A DNA stretch of 64,000 nucleotides from Bacillus sp. FJAT-44742 (GCF_002797315.1 NZ_KZ454936.1:2241645-2305644), one strand, 5' to 3'; shown: positions 32,544 through 42,125, counted from the first letter of the stretch. The notes: a model not told the origin generated them from the sequence alone. Made by a program: numbers and translations.

Positions 32544-33944
32544 CTATTTTATCTGAAGCTTTTTCAGCTTTTCATATAAAGTTGAGCGGTGAATTCCTAA
32601 TTTTTTTGCCGCCTTTGATTTGTTTCCTTTTGTTTCTTTTAAGACATTTATAATGACTTCTCGTTCCTGCTTTATACTTTCTTTTCTTACAGTATCAAGC
32701 ACTTCAGCGGTCTCCCAGCCAGAAAAGGACACGGGAGTATGACTGTCTTGGTGCCTAAGGACCATGCTGGGAAGATCAGTTGCAGATATTTCTTCTCCTT
32801 CTGCTAAACTGACAATTCTCTCTACTATATTAACTACTTCCCTTATATTTCCCGGCCAGTTATAAGCTGTCAGCAGCTTCACTGCTTCTTCTGTAAAATG
32901 CTTGGGAGATGCCAAGTATCTTTCACAAATCTCCTTTACATAATAGCTGAGAAGCAGAGGGATATCTTCTTTTCTTTCACGCAGCGGTGGGATATGAAGT
33001 CTGATAATGTTTAATCTGTAGTAGAGATCCTCTCTAAACCCCCCTTCACTCACCATTTGCTCCAGCTCTTTGTTTGTCGCCGCAACTATTCTGACATTTG
33101 TCCGGTAAGGCTTTAAGCCGCCGACACGCATCCCTTCTTTTTCCTGAAGCACACGAAGTATTTTGGACTGCATAATCATTGGCATATCCCCTATTTCATC
33201 TAAAAAAAGAGTCCCCTGATCAGCAAGCTCAAATTTTCCCGGTTTCCCGCCTTTTCTGGCACCCGTAAAGGCTCCTTCTTCATATCCAAATAATTCTGCT
33301 TCCAACAGATGTTCGGGAATTGCCGCGCAGTTGACACTTACAAAAGGTCCGTCAGCAAAAGGACTTAATTGATGAATGCTTTGCGCAAACATTTCCTTGC
33401 CGGTTCCGCTTTCACCTGTAATTAACACCGTCGCCAGTGTCTTTGCCGCTCTTCTTGCGATTCGTTTTGTTTCACTCATTTCCTTGCTCTTGCCAATAAT
33501 TTGATCAAGAGTCACCATTTGCTTTTTATCATTTTTCTGGCTGTCTGCCAGGGCCTTGTCAGCCTTTCTTTCTTTTTCCTGGTGCATTTCCAATATTTTA
33601 TGAAGCTCTGAAACCCCTTCAAAGATCAACATACCGACAGCTGCGACTACTTCCTCTCCTCTCCAGATTGGAATCCGGTGCACGACCATTTCCTGGCCGC
33701 TGATCACTTGAATCTTTCCTCTTTCTGCTTGTCCGGTCTGTAGTGTCATATGAAGCTGTGTATTGTCGATTATGTCTGTCACTGGCTGTCCTAACGCTTG
33801 CTCTTTTTTTATCCCTGTTATTCTGCTGTAAGCATTGTTAAAATGAATGATTCTTGCTTGTTTGTCGACGATGACGATGCCTTCATAAGCACTGTCGAGA
33901 ACGGTATGTAATATATCAAAGGAAAGCTCTTCACTCATCTTCAC
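32544..33944 (-). CDS. Sigma-54-dependent transcriptional activator (PAS-AAA+-Fis HTH)
   Basis: This 466-residue enhancer-binding protein has an N-terminal PAS domain at about residues 5-110 ([28 protein letters not shown]). The AAA+ ATPase at about 145-380 shows Walker A GESGTGKE, the sigma-54 contact loop GAFTGA, Walker B LFLDEIGD and the R-finger region [10 protein letters not shown]. The C-terminal Fis-type HTH is [20 protein letters not shown]. It senses an unknown ligand through PAS and opens sigma-54 promoters. The nearest target is the consensus sigma-54 promoter 190 bp downstream. GTG 33944 (AAAGGAG about 10 nt upstream) seems the better start; ATG 33938 is possible. Confidence 0.93.
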   Translation of the reverse strand: MKMSEELSFDILHTVLDSAYEGIVIVDKQARIIHFNNAYSRITGIKKEQALGQPVTDIIDNTQLHMTLQTGQAERGKIQVISGQEMVVHRIPIWRGEEVVAAVGMLIFEGVSELHKILEMHQEKERKADKALADSQKNDKKQMVTLDQIIGKSKEMSETKRIARRAAKTLATVLITGESGTGKEMFAQSIHQLSPFADGPFVSVNCAAIPEHLLEAELFGYEEGAFTGARKGGKPGKFELADQGTLFLDEIGDMPMIMQSKILRVLQEKEGMRVGGLKPYRTNVRIVAATNKELEQMVSEGGFREDLYYRLNIIRLHIPPLRERKEDIPLLLSYYVKEICERYLASPKHFTEEAVKLLTAYNWPGNIREVVNIVERIVSLAEGEEISATDLPSMVLRHQDSHTPVSFSGWETAEVLDTVRKESIKQEREVIINVLKETKGNKSKAAKKLGIHRSTLYEKLKKLQIK

Positions 33945-34025
33945 AGCAAATCGGCTCCTTTTCTATCATTTGTCCTTTTATTCTATCATTTTGCCGGTTC
34001 CTATAAGACTGATTTCTATAAAATA

Positions 34026-34059
34026 GAAAAAGGCTTAGCATGACCTAAGCCTTTTTCTC
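34026..34059 (-). terminator. Terminator of the MBL-fold gene
   Basis: AAAAAGGCTTAG pairs with CTAAGCCTTTTT around CATGAC. It lies just downstream of the stop at 34064. Confidence 0.85.
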
Positions 34060-34063
34060 TCCA

Positions 34064-34957
34064 TTAACTTGCCGTTATCATAAGCTGATTTCTTTCAAAT
34101 ATAAGTCTGGCTTGTCCTTCGTTAACAAGACTCATTACATAAGCCGTTACAGCCGTCCGGTACAACGCCCATGATCCAAGCTGGGAAAATATGATTCCTT
34201 TGTTCTCACAAAACCTTCCAATCAACTCATCTAAAGAGATTTGTTTTACAGTCCTCAGTAAAAAAAGCAGGTCATCTTCTACGCGTTGATGAAAAGCAAT
34301 GTTCTTGTTTACAGTTCCCTTAAAGTTTTCTTCATAGTGGCCATGCCCTGGGACCGCCCCCTGAACGTCTAATGTCAACATCTTCTTCAATGAGGAGACT
34401 GCAGCCTGTTTATCAACCAAAAACGGAATTTTATGTTTTTCAAGATAGAGAGGAGCAAAGTAACTATCACCAGCGTATAGAATACCATCAACACAGAAGC
34501 CGACCTGGCCGTGACTGTGCCCAGGCAGAGAAATCACTTCCCCGCTGATGCTTCCGATCTCCACTGTTCCTTCCTCCACCGTATGGGTAACGGAGACAGC
34601 AGGTCCTTCAAGAAATTTATTTCTCATTTCCTTTGGGGGTTCGTTTCCCTGAAACAGATATACAGGCTCAAGCTTTGGCTGTTCCAGCACTTGTCTTTCA
34701 AAGGGCTCAGCCCACACCCTCACATGTTCGTTCTCTGCTATCCACCCGGCTCCCCCAAAATGATCGGTATGAGCATGGGTAATCAACACATCGGTTAATG
34801 GCAGCCCCTTTTCTTTTAACTCCTTTACTGCTTTTTTAGAAACGGAAGCATCGATGCCCGCATCAATGAGAAGCCCTGTCTCATTTTTTTGTACATATCC
34901 TATGTTGACCGGGCTTGCGAAATAGGAACACCCTTCTTTAATCTTTCTTAGGTTCAT
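34064..34957 (-). CDS. Metallo-beta-lactamase fold hydrolase
   Basis: This 297-residue protein has a complete MBL metal site: THAHTDHFGG (HxHxDH), LPGHSHGQVG (His), YAGDSYF (Asp) and PGHGHYEE (His). A C-terminal winged-helix-like region follows (about residues 230-297, ISLDELIGRFCENKGIIFSQLG), as in the LACTB2/glyoxalase II-like group. Thioester, nuclease or lactonase activity are all possible. The ATG lies within the last codons of the upstream small membrane protein gene (20-bp overlap), so the two are co-translated. A strong terminator follows. Confidence 0.85.
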   Translation of the reverse strand: MNLRKIKEGCSYFASPVNIGYVQKNETGLLIDAGIDASVSKKAVKELKEKGLPLTDVLITHAHTDHFGGAGWIAENEHVRVWAEPFERQVLEQPKLEPVYLFQGNEPPKEMRNKFLEGPAVSVTHTVEEGTVEIGSISGEVISLPGHSHGQVGFCVDGILYAGDSYFAPLYLEKHKIPFLVDKQAAVSSLKKMLTLDVQGAVPGHGHYEENFKGTVNKNIAFHQRVEDDLLFLLRTVKQISLDELIGRFCENKGIIFSQLGSWALYRTAVTAYVMSLVNEGQARLIFERNQLMITAS

Positions 34958-35192
34958 GGCTTCCCTTCTCTCCTTCTTTGTCTCTTTTTCTCAGCTTAAT
35001 TTGCTGCCAGGAGATAACAAGGAATACAATCCCTATCAGCAGCCCAAAAAAAGATCCAATATGAAATATACCTTGCTGAATCCAATAAAGAAAAAAAAGA
35101 CCTCCTGAAAACAACAAAATGAGTACTCCTAATATAACAAAAGAAATCACAGAGATTCCCCTTTCTTTTAAAGCTTTTAAACTTGTACGCAA
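34938..35192 (-). CDS. Small two-TM membrane protein
   Basis: This 84-residue protein has a basic N-terminus (RTSLKALKERG), two hydrophobic segments (about residues 13-36 and 42-62) and a charged tail (KLRKRDKEGEKGSHEPKKD). It overlaps the MBL-fold gene start by 20 bp, indicating one transcript. The only start codon in the right place is a TTG at 35192 with a weak ribosome site, so the start is uncertain. No family recognised. Confidence 0.55.
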   Translation of the reverse strand: MRTSLKALKERGISVISFVILGVLILLFSGGLFFLYWIQQGIFHIGSFFGLLIGIVFLVISWQQIKLRKRDKEGEKGSHEPKKD

Positions 35193-35226
35193 AAAAAGGA
35201 CCTTATCAGATGGTCCCTCTCAGCCA

Positions 35227-35466
35227 TTACGCTTTTCCATCAAATAAACGCCCGTGTCCGTAGAGCTTCTTTTCAATATCTCTGCGTTTTCTTGTAAGCT
35301 CTGCGTTTCTTTCATACCGGTCATATTCTTTCGTTTTCCCGCCGGGTAAACGCTGAAAAAGGATCGGCTGAACCGGTGTTACTCTCTTAACAAAAGGCTT
35401 TTCTTCAGGAATTCGGCTCCCGTATTGAAGCGCTGTAATGTTATGATGCGGCGGTACATACCCCAT
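35227..35466 (-). CDS. Hypothetical 79-aa basic protein
   Basis: The ATG at 35466 has GAGGGGCAG upstream. The product begins MGYVPPHHNITALQYGSR and ends in a highly charged helical part (KTKEYDRYERNAELTRKRRD, IEKKLYGHGRLFDGK). It has no signal peptide or membrane segment. I do not recognise it; it looks like the short proteins often seen next to yjc genes in bacilli. It is divergent from the yjcD helicase gene. Confidence 0.55.
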   Translation of the reverse strand: MGYVPPHHNITALQYGSRIPEEKPFVKRVTPVQPILFQRLPGGKTKEYDRYERNAELTRKRRDIEKKLYGHGRLFDGKA

Positions 35467-35627
35467 ATGTAACTGCCCCTCTCATAAATGGTTTATAGTA
35501 CTATACCCTCATTCTTAAAAAAATATACTTTTAACCAAGACTTACCTTTTCCCTTTGCCCACCTTTTGATAGGATAATAAGGTAGCTTACCAAACACGAT
35601 ATTAAGCATATAGGGTGGAGATTTTGA

Positions 35628-37967
35628 ATGAAAGTAGCCTTGTTTCAAGAGCAGCTGATTCATACAGAGAAAGTAGACAGGTATCATTGGCAGCGTGTGG
35701 TCAGCAGTGCAAGCAAAGGACAAGTGTTATGCCCTGTGTGCCGTGCTCCGATCCATGCGAAAGTCGGTATCCACCATCCCCTGTCTTTTCATCACCCAGG
35801 GGACGATTCTTTTTGCCTCTCAGAAGCTGAAAAGCTTGCCGAGCATATTCAAACGAAGGACACATCTCCTAAAGAAAACAACGGATTTGAGTTACCAAAA
35901 AGCAGATCAATATCCGAAGGAACAACTGAAGAAAATAGTACACATTTATGGCGCCGTCCTCTGTGGGTGACAGTTCCCACAGAATGCAGTCTCTCCCAGC
36001 GAAAGGAACCAACAGGTGACCTTTATAAACAATTTCTCGACAGGCACAACCTTTCGTTAACCCAGCCTCAGTGGGAAGCCGTCCATACTACAAATGGACC
36101 GCTCCTTATCTTAGCCGGAGCAGGCAGCGGTAAAACCAGAGTGTTAACAGCCCGGACAGCGTATATGCTGACGACAGAAGAGATTCCTCCTAATAGATTG
36201 GCGCTTATCACTTTCACAGTAAAAGCAGCCAAAGAAATGAAAAGACGTCTTCAAACCCTTCCCGGTCTTGGCCATATTAATTTATCAGGTCTTTTAGCCG
36301 GAACGTTTCACAGCATCTTTTATAAAATGCTGATTCACCATGAAAAGGAGAAATGGCAGCAGCACCGCCTTTTAAAGGAAAATTGGAAGCAAGAAGGAAT
36401 CTTAAAAGAAAAAGGGAAAGAGCTCGGACTCGATGACCGCTCTTTTGCTTATGATCAAGCCCTGTTGCAAATCAGCCAGTGGAAAAACCAAGGAAAGTCT
36501 CCTCAAGAGATAGAATCCGCTGATCCCTTTGAAGAACAAACACTCTCTTTGTTTTCTTATTACGAAGAGGTCAAGGAGCAAAAAGGCCTTTTTGATTTTG
36601 ACGATATGCAGACTGGCTGTTTAAAAATGCTCCAATCGAACCCGGAACTGTTAGAACGATATCAGGAACGTTTTAAATATCTTCTGATTGATGAATATCA
36701 GGATATAAATCCTATTCAATATGAAATTGTACAGCTGCTGACAGCACGCTATCGTAACCTATGTGTGGTTGGTGATGATGACCAGTCTATCTATGGATTC
36801 AGAGGAAGCGATCCTTCTTTTATACTCAGATTCACTGATAATTTTCCGGAAGCCAAAACAGTTACCTTAGAAGACAACTACCGCTCTACGTCTCCGATTA
36901 TTACATTGGCTAACCAGGTCATTACTAACAACCAGGCAAGACATGAAAAAGAAATGAAGTCGATAGAACCTGCAGGCCATTCCCCTCTTCTGTATTATCC
37001 ATTGAATGAAGAAGAGGAAGCTACAGCAACCGTTACAGACATCAAGCAGCAACTTGAACAAGGATCTTCTCCTAATGATTTTGCTGTATTATACCGTACT
37101 CATTCGGCAGGGAGAGCATTATTTGAACGGCTGCTGGAATCAAACGTTCCTTTTACGTCTTACGGAAACCAGGAAGCATTTTATTTAAAAAAGCATATTC
37201 GCAAAGCGCTTGCTTATCTTCGATTATCCATTAATCCTGACGATGGAAACGCCGTCCGCGAGCTCATGTCTGCATTGTTTATTAAGCAGTCTGCATATAA
37301 TGATGCCCGCGTGCTTTCTATTAACGAAGATATCACGCTCCTTGAAGCACTGCCTTTGCTTTCAGGCCTCCAGGATTTCCAACGGACAAAGCTTAAAAAA
37401 ATTATCCCTAAGATTCCTTCTTTGAAAAAGAAGGAACCAATAGAAGCGCTGAAAATTCTGCAGCAGGATCTAGGATTAAAAGAATATGTAAAAAAGAACG
37501 GGAAAGAGGGAAATAAACTGGAAAGAGGCTCTGACGATATCAAAGATCTTGAAACGGCTGCGCGCAGACATGATACAGTATCCAGTTTTCTAGAACATGC
37601 CGATCATATGACGGCGCAATGTGAGCTCATGAAAAAAGAAGACGAGCCACCTCAAGCCGTGAAAATTATGACCATTCATCAATCTAAAGGATTGGAATTT
37701 GAGAATGTCTATATATTAGGGGCAGTAGAAGGCGGACTCCCCCACGACCATTCCCTTGAAATGCTCAGAGAAGGGAAAAGCAGTTACCTTGAAGAAGAGC
37801 GGCGGTTAATGTATGTTGCCTTGACCCGGGCGAAGAAAAAAATTGCCATCTCTGTGCCCCAGTACCGCCGGGAAAGCAAGGCCAGAGCTTCCCGTTTTAT
37901 AAAGGAGCTCCGGGGACAAAAGCATCTTCCCTCTACCCATAAAACAATAAAGGCCGGCCACCCATAA
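35628..37967 (+). CDS. yjcD: UvrD/PcrA-type DNA helicase YjcD with N-terminal CoiA-like zinc-binding module
   Basis: This 779-residue SF1A helicase carries motif Q (LSLTQPQWEAV), Walker A GAGSGKTR, motif Ia TFTVKAAKEM, Walker B LLIDEYQDIN, GDDDQSIYGFRGSD (motif III) and C-terminal motifs V/VI (IMTIHQSKGLEFENVYI, YVALTRAKK). The first 80 residues hold CPVCRAPIHAKVGIHHPLSFHH and a later Cys, a compact metal-binding pattern also seen in CoiA at 56.3 kb. B. subtilis YjcD has the same size. The ATG at 35628 follows GGTGGAG. It is monocistronic. The role is probably DNA repair or recombination; the N-terminal module suggests contact with DNA. Confidence 0.88.
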   Translation: MKVALFQEQLIHTEKVDRYHWQRVVSSASKGQVLCPVCRAPIHAKVGIHHPLSFHHPGDDSFCLSEAEKLAEHIQTKDTSPKENNGFELPKSRSISEGTTEENSTHLWRRPLWVTVPTECSLSQRKEPTGDLYKQFLDRHNLSLTQPQWEAVHTTNGPLLILAGAGSGKTRVLTARTAYMLTTEEIPPNRLALITFTVKAAKEMKRRLQTLPGLGHINLSGLLAGTFHSIFYKMLIHHEKEKWQQHRLLKENWKQEGILKEKGKELGLDDRSFAYDQALLQISQWKNQGKSPQEIESADPFEEQTLSLFSYYEEVKEQKGLFDFDDMQTGCLKMLQSNPELLERYQERFKYLLIDEYQDINPIQYEIVQLLTARYRNLCVVGDDDQSIYGFRGSDPSFILRFTDNFPEAKTVTLEDNYRSTSPIITLANQVITNNQARHEKEMKSIEPAGHSPLLYYPLNEEEEATATVTDIKQQLEQGSSPNDFAVLYRTHSAGRALFERLLESNVPFTSYGNQEAFYLKKHIRKALAYLRLSINPDDGNAVRELMSALFIKQSAYNDARVLSINEDITLLEALPLLSGLQDFQRTKLKKIIPKIPSLKKKEPIEALKILQQDLGLKEYVKKNGKEGNKLERGSDDIKDLETAARRHDTVSSFLEHADHMTAQCELMKKEDEPPQAVKIMTIHQSKGLEFENVYILGAVEGGLPHDHSLEMLREGKSSYLEEERRLMYVALTRAKKKIAISVPQYRRESKARASRFIKELRGQKHLPSTHKTIKAGHP

Positions 37968-38089
37968 AGAAAAGGGTGGCTTTCACTTTTTTTGGCACGC
38001 CTAAATAGTCAAATTTCCCAGATTTCACTCACCAATTTCCACCTATCTTTATATGATGGTATGGAAAAGATTAAGAAGGAGTGAAAAAC

Positions 38090-38575
38090 ATGGGTTGTGG
38101 AAAAAAGCATGATACTGGCCACTGTGTATGTGATGCAGTTGCTGCCATTAAAGATGCACAAGATAGAGTCAGACCAGCAGATGACTGTGTAAACAGCTGT
38201 TTTACTAATTTATTAAGTCCAAAAGGCAGACCTACTACCATGGATACCATCCCATTTATCCTAAAAGATAAAAAAGGTGATATGTTCCATGCTTTTGGAG
38301 ATATTGGAGGAGATGACTGCTTTGCAACCGTCTTTTTCAGAGTAGAAGAGCTGGATGAAGCTAAATGCTGCGCTACATTATCTTTGCTGCGCCCGGATGC
38401 AACAGTGGACTTCCATGGCAGCTGCATTGATCCAACGTTCCTTTGCGATGTGACTGCTCTTGAAAGAACAAGATTCTGTATTGAAGTTGACTTAAAATGC
38501 TTCTGTGCCATTCAATGCCTGGACCCGGCATTAGTCGGACCGATCGATGACCGCCGTCATCATTGCAGCAAATAA
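38090..38575 (+). CDS. cotZ: Spore coat protein CotY/CotZ family
   Basis: This 161-residue cysteine-rich protein begins MGCGKKHDTGHCVCDAV and carries clustered cysteines (CVNSCF, DDCFATVFF, CCATLSLL, CTID-type SCIDPTFLCDV, CIEVDLKCFCAIQCL). CotY and CotZ form the disulfide-linked outer coat and crust lattice of Bacillus spores. The ATG at 38090 has AAGAAGGAG upstream. The gene converges on cotO, and both would be mother-cell expressed. Which of the two paralogues it represents cannot be decided from one copy, so the symbol is approximate. Confidence 0.88.
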   Translation: MGCGKKHDTGHCVCDAVAAIKDAQDRVRPADDCVNSCFTNLLSPKGRPTTMDTIPFILKDKKGDMFHAFGDIGGDDCFATVFFRVEELDEAKCCATLSLLRPDATVDFHGSCIDPTFLCDVTALERTRFCIEVDLKCFCAIQCLDPALVGPIDDRRHHCSK

Positions 38576-38577
38576 AG

Positions 38578-38613
38578 AACAACCCTCCTCACATACGAGG
38601 AGGGTTTTCTTCA
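38578..38613. terminator. Bidirectional terminator between cotZ and cotO
   Basis: AACCCTCCTC pairs with GAGGAGGGTT around ACATAC, with T/A tracts on both sides. Confidence 0.85.
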
Positions 38614-38618
38614 TTATC

Positions 38619-39140
38619 TTATAAGCTCGTAATAGCTAAATGTTTAATATCTTTTTCATGGACTGAGACAGTCGTAAAGGTGTCTCTAGTTTCGAGAGTT
38701 ATGGTTTGATTCTGGTAAGATTTAAAATACCCCTCGTAATACTGTTCATCAGTCTCACAAGTAATAACCGGATGAATAAAATGAGGCACGTTTTTTAGAT
38801 AGGCAATAGTTTCTTTTACTTCTTTTGGCACGTTAAAATCAGGCTGTTTATTTAGTATCAGTTCTTCATTCTCTCTGTTTTCTTTTTTTATCGTTTCCTC
38901 TATACCCTGTCCTTGTTCAAGCCTTAAAATATCCTTCTCTTTTTCTTTCGTGTTCTTTTGTTCGTTTTTTGCTCCTTTTTCCTTCCGCTGCTTTGGCTTT
39001 CTCTCTTCTCTTGCTTTCTTTTCAGAAAGCTTCCTCTTTACAGCAAACATCTGCTGGGGGGCATCTGAACTTTTAAACTGAGGCTGGTCAATATAATAAA
39101 GGGGTTGCTGCACCGGTTTTTTTTGATTGTAATTGGACAA
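38619..39140 (-). CDS. cotO: Spore coat protein CotO
   Basis: This 173-residue protein has the CotO layout: a short N-terminal motif region (QQPLYYIDQP), a long Lys/Glu-rich low-complexity middle (about residues 35-105) and a conserved C-terminal domain (VPKEVKETIAYLKNVPHFIH, YYEGYFKSYQNQTITLETRDTFTTVSV). CotO is a morphogenetic protein controlling assembly of the CotY/CotZ crust. Translation starts at TTG 39140 behind AGGAGGGG. In B. subtilis cotO sits between fabI and cotZ; here glcT-ptsG and small spore genes are inserted between cotO and fabI. Confidence 0.85.
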   Translation of the reverse strand: MSNYNQKKPVQQPLYYIDQPQFKSSDAPQQMFAVKRKLSEKKAREERKPKQRKEKGAKNEQKNTKEKEKDILRLEQGQGIEETIKKENRENEELILNKQPDFNVPKEVKETIAYLKNVPHFIHPVITCETDEQYYEGYFKSYQNQTITLETRDTFTTVSVHEKDIKHLAITSL

Positions 39141-39251
39141 AAGTTTCCCCTCCTTTTTTAATCTTTTCTTTATATGTATGTGTAAAATACAGAGGTAGAC
39201 GTTGTTTTCTTTCTTCTTTATAGTCTAAAAAAATAAAAAGGAACAGAAAAT

Positions 39252-39276
39252 AAAAAAACGCCGGTTATACCGGCGC
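39252..39276 (-). terminator. Terminator of the YjcZ-type gene
   Basis: On the minus strand CGCCGG and CCGGCG enclose TATAA and are followed by TTTTTTT, 7 bp after the stop of the small gene. Confidence 0.85.
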
Positions 39277-39282
39277 TAAAAA

Positions 39283-39378
39283 TTAATACACGTATGCAGA
39301 ACCAACAATTACAAGCAAAATAAACAGCACAACAATCAAAGTGAATCCGCCGACTCCTGCTCCATATCCGTGAGACAT
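39283..39378 (-). CDS. YjcZ-family small sporulation protein (31 aa)
   Basis: This very small gene encodes MSHGYGAGVGGFTLIVVLFI and eleven more hydrophobic residues ending in SAYVY. The Gly/Tyr-rich head plus one hydrophobic helix is the hallmark of YjcZ-type sporulation proteins, common near coat genes in Bacillaceae. The ATG at 39378 follows AAAGGAGGA and the gene ends in a hairpin terminator. Its location beside cotO and cotZ fits mother-cell expression. It is likely inserted in a spore membrane; function unknown. Confidence 0.85.
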   Translation of the reverse strand: MSHGYGAGVGGFTLIVVLFILLVIVGSAYVY

Positions 39379-39522
39379 TAAAAATTCCTCCTTTAAATTG
39401 GTTCTTGAGAAATCTCTCTCACCATAGCTATATGCAAATGTCTTTTGATGGTGTGTTTTCTAACGCAATTAGGGCTGGTGCCTATCTTTGTTTCACTTAT
39501 CAGCCATTTTTCAGGCATTCGC

Positions 39523-39550
39523 ACACTAGATGTTCCTTCTACATATGGTA
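39523..39550 (+). promoter_or_regulatory. Possible sigma-K promoter of the Pro/Arg-rich protein gene
   Basis: CATATGGTA (39542-39550) fits the sigma-K -10 pattern CATANNNTA, with AC at 39523-39524 separated by 17 bp. It precedes the start codon at 39598 by about 48 bp. Confidence 0.45.
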
Positions 39551-39597
39551 TAGGGAAAAAGAAAGTGACTTAGATAGAAAATAAGGAGAGAAAAAAT

Positions 39598-39987
39598 ATG
39601 TGGTTTGAAGACTATCAGGATGTTCGGCAGCAGCCAACTGTCCAAATGATCCCTCCGCAGGTGATCAGCCGATACGTAAATCAATGGATTACCACCTCGA
39701 TTCCTGGATACGGCGAAGTAGTGGCTTATGTCCTAGAGTATAACCCGCGCACTGGAATGGTATCTTTATTTATGTATCGAGAAGGCCGGGTCACACCTCA
39801 ATATATTCAAGTTCATTTTTCTGACTTAATCGGCATCGCTCCATACTATGGTCCAATTCCTCCTCGTCCTCGTCCCCGTCCAAGGCCTCCGCGTCCGAGA
39901 CCTCCATGGGGAACCACTCCAGGACCGGGTACTCCAGGTCAGCCAGGTACCGGGCTTTTTCCTTGGCTATGGGGCCAATTTTTTTAG
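39598..39987 (+). CDS. Predicted spore-associated protein with Pro/Arg-rich tail
   Basis: This 129-residue protein has an N-terminal beta-rich domain (ISRYVNQWITTSIPGYGEVV, VLEYNPRTGMVSLFMYREGR) and, after about residue 84, a low-complexity tail of P-R repeats and Gly/Pro ending in LFPWLWGQFF. The ATG follows AAGGAG. The tail resembles those of spore coat/exosporium proteins, and a sigma-K-like promoter plus position among cot genes support mother-cell expression, but the family was not recognised and the assignment is inference. Confidence 0.65.
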   Translation: MWFEDYQDVRQQPTVQMIPPQVISRYVNQWITTSIPGYGEVVAYVLEYNPRTGMVSLFMYREGRVTPQYIQVHFSDLIGIAPYYGPIPPRPRPRPRPPRPRPPWGTTPGPGTPGQPGTGLFPWLWGQFF

Positions 39988-40021
39988 AGGATAACTTTTG
40001 CTCTTACCCTTTCTTACATGA

Positions 40022-40062
40022 AGATAAAAAAGCGAAGGGGGAATCCCCCCTTCGCTTTATGT
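40022..40062. terminator. Bidirectional terminator before ptsG stop
   Basis: AAAGCGAAGGGGG pairs with CCCCCTTCGCTTT around a short loop. The minus side is followed by a T-run, serving ptsG; the plus side serves the Pro/Arg-rich protein gene. Confidence 0.85.
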
Positions 40063-40067
40063 TTGAG

Positions 40068-42125
40068 TTATGAAACACCGGCATCCTTTTTTACAAAAGC
40101 GATTTTTTCCTCTTTCAGCACTTGACCGTCCTTTGTGACTTGTATATATTCACCATCAGTTAAATTAGTGAACACCACAGGTGTGATCGCTGACTTCGCT
40201 TTTCTTTCAATCAAGTCTAAATCAGCTTTCACCAAAGGCTGCCCGGCTTTCACCTTCTCGCCTTCTTCCACAAATACTTCAAAGCCTTCTCCTTTCATAT
40301 TTACCGTATCAATCCCAATATGAAGAAGAATTTCCTGTCCATTCTCTGACTTAATTCCTATCGCATGTTTTGTTGGGAATACATTAATAATTGTCCCATC
40401 AACTGGCGAGACAAAAATGTTTTCTGAAGGCTTAATCGCAAAGCCATCACCCATCATCTTTCCAGAAAACACCTCATCCGGCACTTCTGAAATATCAAGT
40501 ACCTCTCCACTCGCAGGACTAACCAGTTCTTTTTCATTTACAGCTGCCGGGACTGCCGGCTTAGCTTCTTTCTTAGGATCAAACGAAGGTTCTTTTGTCG
40601 CAGGCTCGGTTGGTACTTTTCCTGCAATAATATCCTGCATCTGGGATTTAAGAGCATCTGACTGAGGGCCAAAGATCGCTTGAACGTTATTTCCCACTTC
40701 CATCACACCCGATGCTCCAAGCTCTTTTAGTCGGTCTTTATTTACTTTGCTTTTATCATTGACGCTGATACGAAGGCGCGTAATACATGCATCAAGCTGA
40801 TTTAAGTTTTCCTGTCCACCAAATGCCTTTAAGACTTCATAAGGAAGTTCTTTGGTTTCTCCCGTATCACCTTTCTTCTTTTCTTTTGGCTTCTCACGTC
40901 CAGGTGTCATCAGGTTAAACTTCTTAATCGCAAAACGGAAACCAAAATAATAAATTAACGCAAAAGCTAGTCCAACGGGTATCACCAGCCACCATTCTGT
41001 TCGGTTAGGAAGTATTCCAAATAAGAAGAAATCAATGACTCCCCCTGAGAAGGTCATACCAATTTGAACTCCTAGAATGTGCATTACCATAAAAGATAAG
41101 CCAGCAAAAATTGCATGAATGGCAAACAACAACGGAGCGACAAATAAGAAACTAAATTCAATAGGCTCAGTAATACCAGTTAGAAATGAAGTAAGAGCTG
41201 CAGAACCCATGATACCAGCTACATATACTTTTTGGTCTTCTCTTGCACAATGGTAAATAGCTAACGCAGCGGCCGGGAGTCCAAACATCATAAACGGATA
41301 TTTACCAGTCATGAATGTTCCTGCAGTCAGGTCAGCTCCTTCCCGAATTTGTTCAAAGAAAATCCGCTGGTCCCCGCGAATCGTTTCCCCGGCAGCATTT
41401 ACATACGAACCAAATTCAAACCAAAACGGGGAATAGAATATATGATGAAGGCCAAACGGAATTAAGGCTCTTTCAATGACTCCAAAAATAAAAGCAGCTA
41501 ATGTACGGTTAGATTCCGTCATAAAGTATGAAAATGTGTTCAGGCCATCCTGTACAGTTGGCCAGATAAAGTTCAAGGCTATCCCAATAAACAACCCGCC
41601 AAAGGCTGTAGCAATCGGAACAAACCGTTTTCCAGCAAAAAAGCCAAGGTATGAAGGCAATTCAATATTAAAATATTTGTTATACATGTAGGCGCCAAGT
41701 ATCCCTGCAATAATTCCCCCGAAAACACCGGTCTGCAACGTCGGAATTCCTAATACTTCCGCATAAGCCGGGCTTCCATCAACCATGTCAGATTCAACGC
41801 CGCCCATTACTCCCATCGTAACGTTAATAATTAAAAATCCAATGACTGCTGCTAACCCGGCAACACCATCACCATTGGCAAGTCCCAAAGCTACCCCGAT
41901 GGCAAAAATTAACGGCAGGTTGTCAAATACAATTCCTCCTGCATCTTCCATTAGCTGAGCTATAAGCTCGACGGGTCCGGCCTCCAAGAAAGGCATGATA
42001 GCGATCATGTCAGGATTTTGCATGGCGTTCCCAAACGCCAGTAAAATCCCGGCTGCCGGCAGGATGGCTACAGGGAGCATCAATGCACGCCCAATGCGCT
42101 GTAATATACCAAACGCGTTTTTCAT
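40068..42125 (-). CDS. ptsG: PTS glucose-specific transporter EIICBA
   Basis: This 685-residue enzyme II imports and phosphorylates glucose. Domains in order are EIIC membrane domain (about residues 1-405, with [18 protein letters not shown] and [12 protein letters not shown]), EIIB (about 425-500, phospho-Cys in [12 protein letters not shown]), and EIIA (about 540-685, phospho-His in [17 protein letters not shown]). The ATG at 42125 has AAGGAGGA upstream. The 175-bp leader back to glcT can fold into a long-range terminator, implying GlcT-controlled antitermination as in B. subtilis. ptsH and ptsI do not follow here, unlike in B. subtilis. Confidence 0.95.
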   Translation of the reverse strand: MKNAFGILQRIGRALMLPVAILPAAGILLAFGNAMQNPDMIAIMPFLEAGPVELIAQLMEDAGGIVFDNLPLIFAIGVALGLANGDGVAGLAAVIGFLIINVTMGVMGGVESDMVDGSPAYAEVLGIPTLQTGVFGGIIAGILGAYMYNKYFNIELPSYLGFFAGKRFVPIATAFGGLFIGIALNFIWPTVQDGLNTFSYFMTESNRTLAAFIFGVIERALIPFGLHHIFYSPFWFEFGSYVNAAGETIRGDQRIFFEQIREGADLTAGTFMTGKYPFMMFGLPAAALAIYHCAREDQKVYVAGIMGSAALTSFLTGITEPIEFSFLFVAPLLFAIHAIFAGLSFMVMHILGVQIGMTFSGGVIDFFLFGILPNRTEWWLVIPVGLAFALIYYFGFRFAIKKFNLMTPGREKPKEKKKGDTGETKELPYEVLKAFGGQENLNQLDACITRLRISVNDKSKVNKDRLKELGASGVMEVGNNVQAIFGPQSDALKSQMQDIIAGKVPTEPATKEPSFDPKKEAKPAVPAAVNEKELVSPASGEVLDISEVPDEVFSGKMMGDGFAIKPSENIFVSPVDGTIINVFPTKHAIGIKSENGQEILLHIGIDTVNMKGEGFEVFVEEGEKVKAGQPLVKADLDLIERKAKSAITPVVFTNLTDGEYIQVTKDGQVLKEEKIAFVKKDAGVS

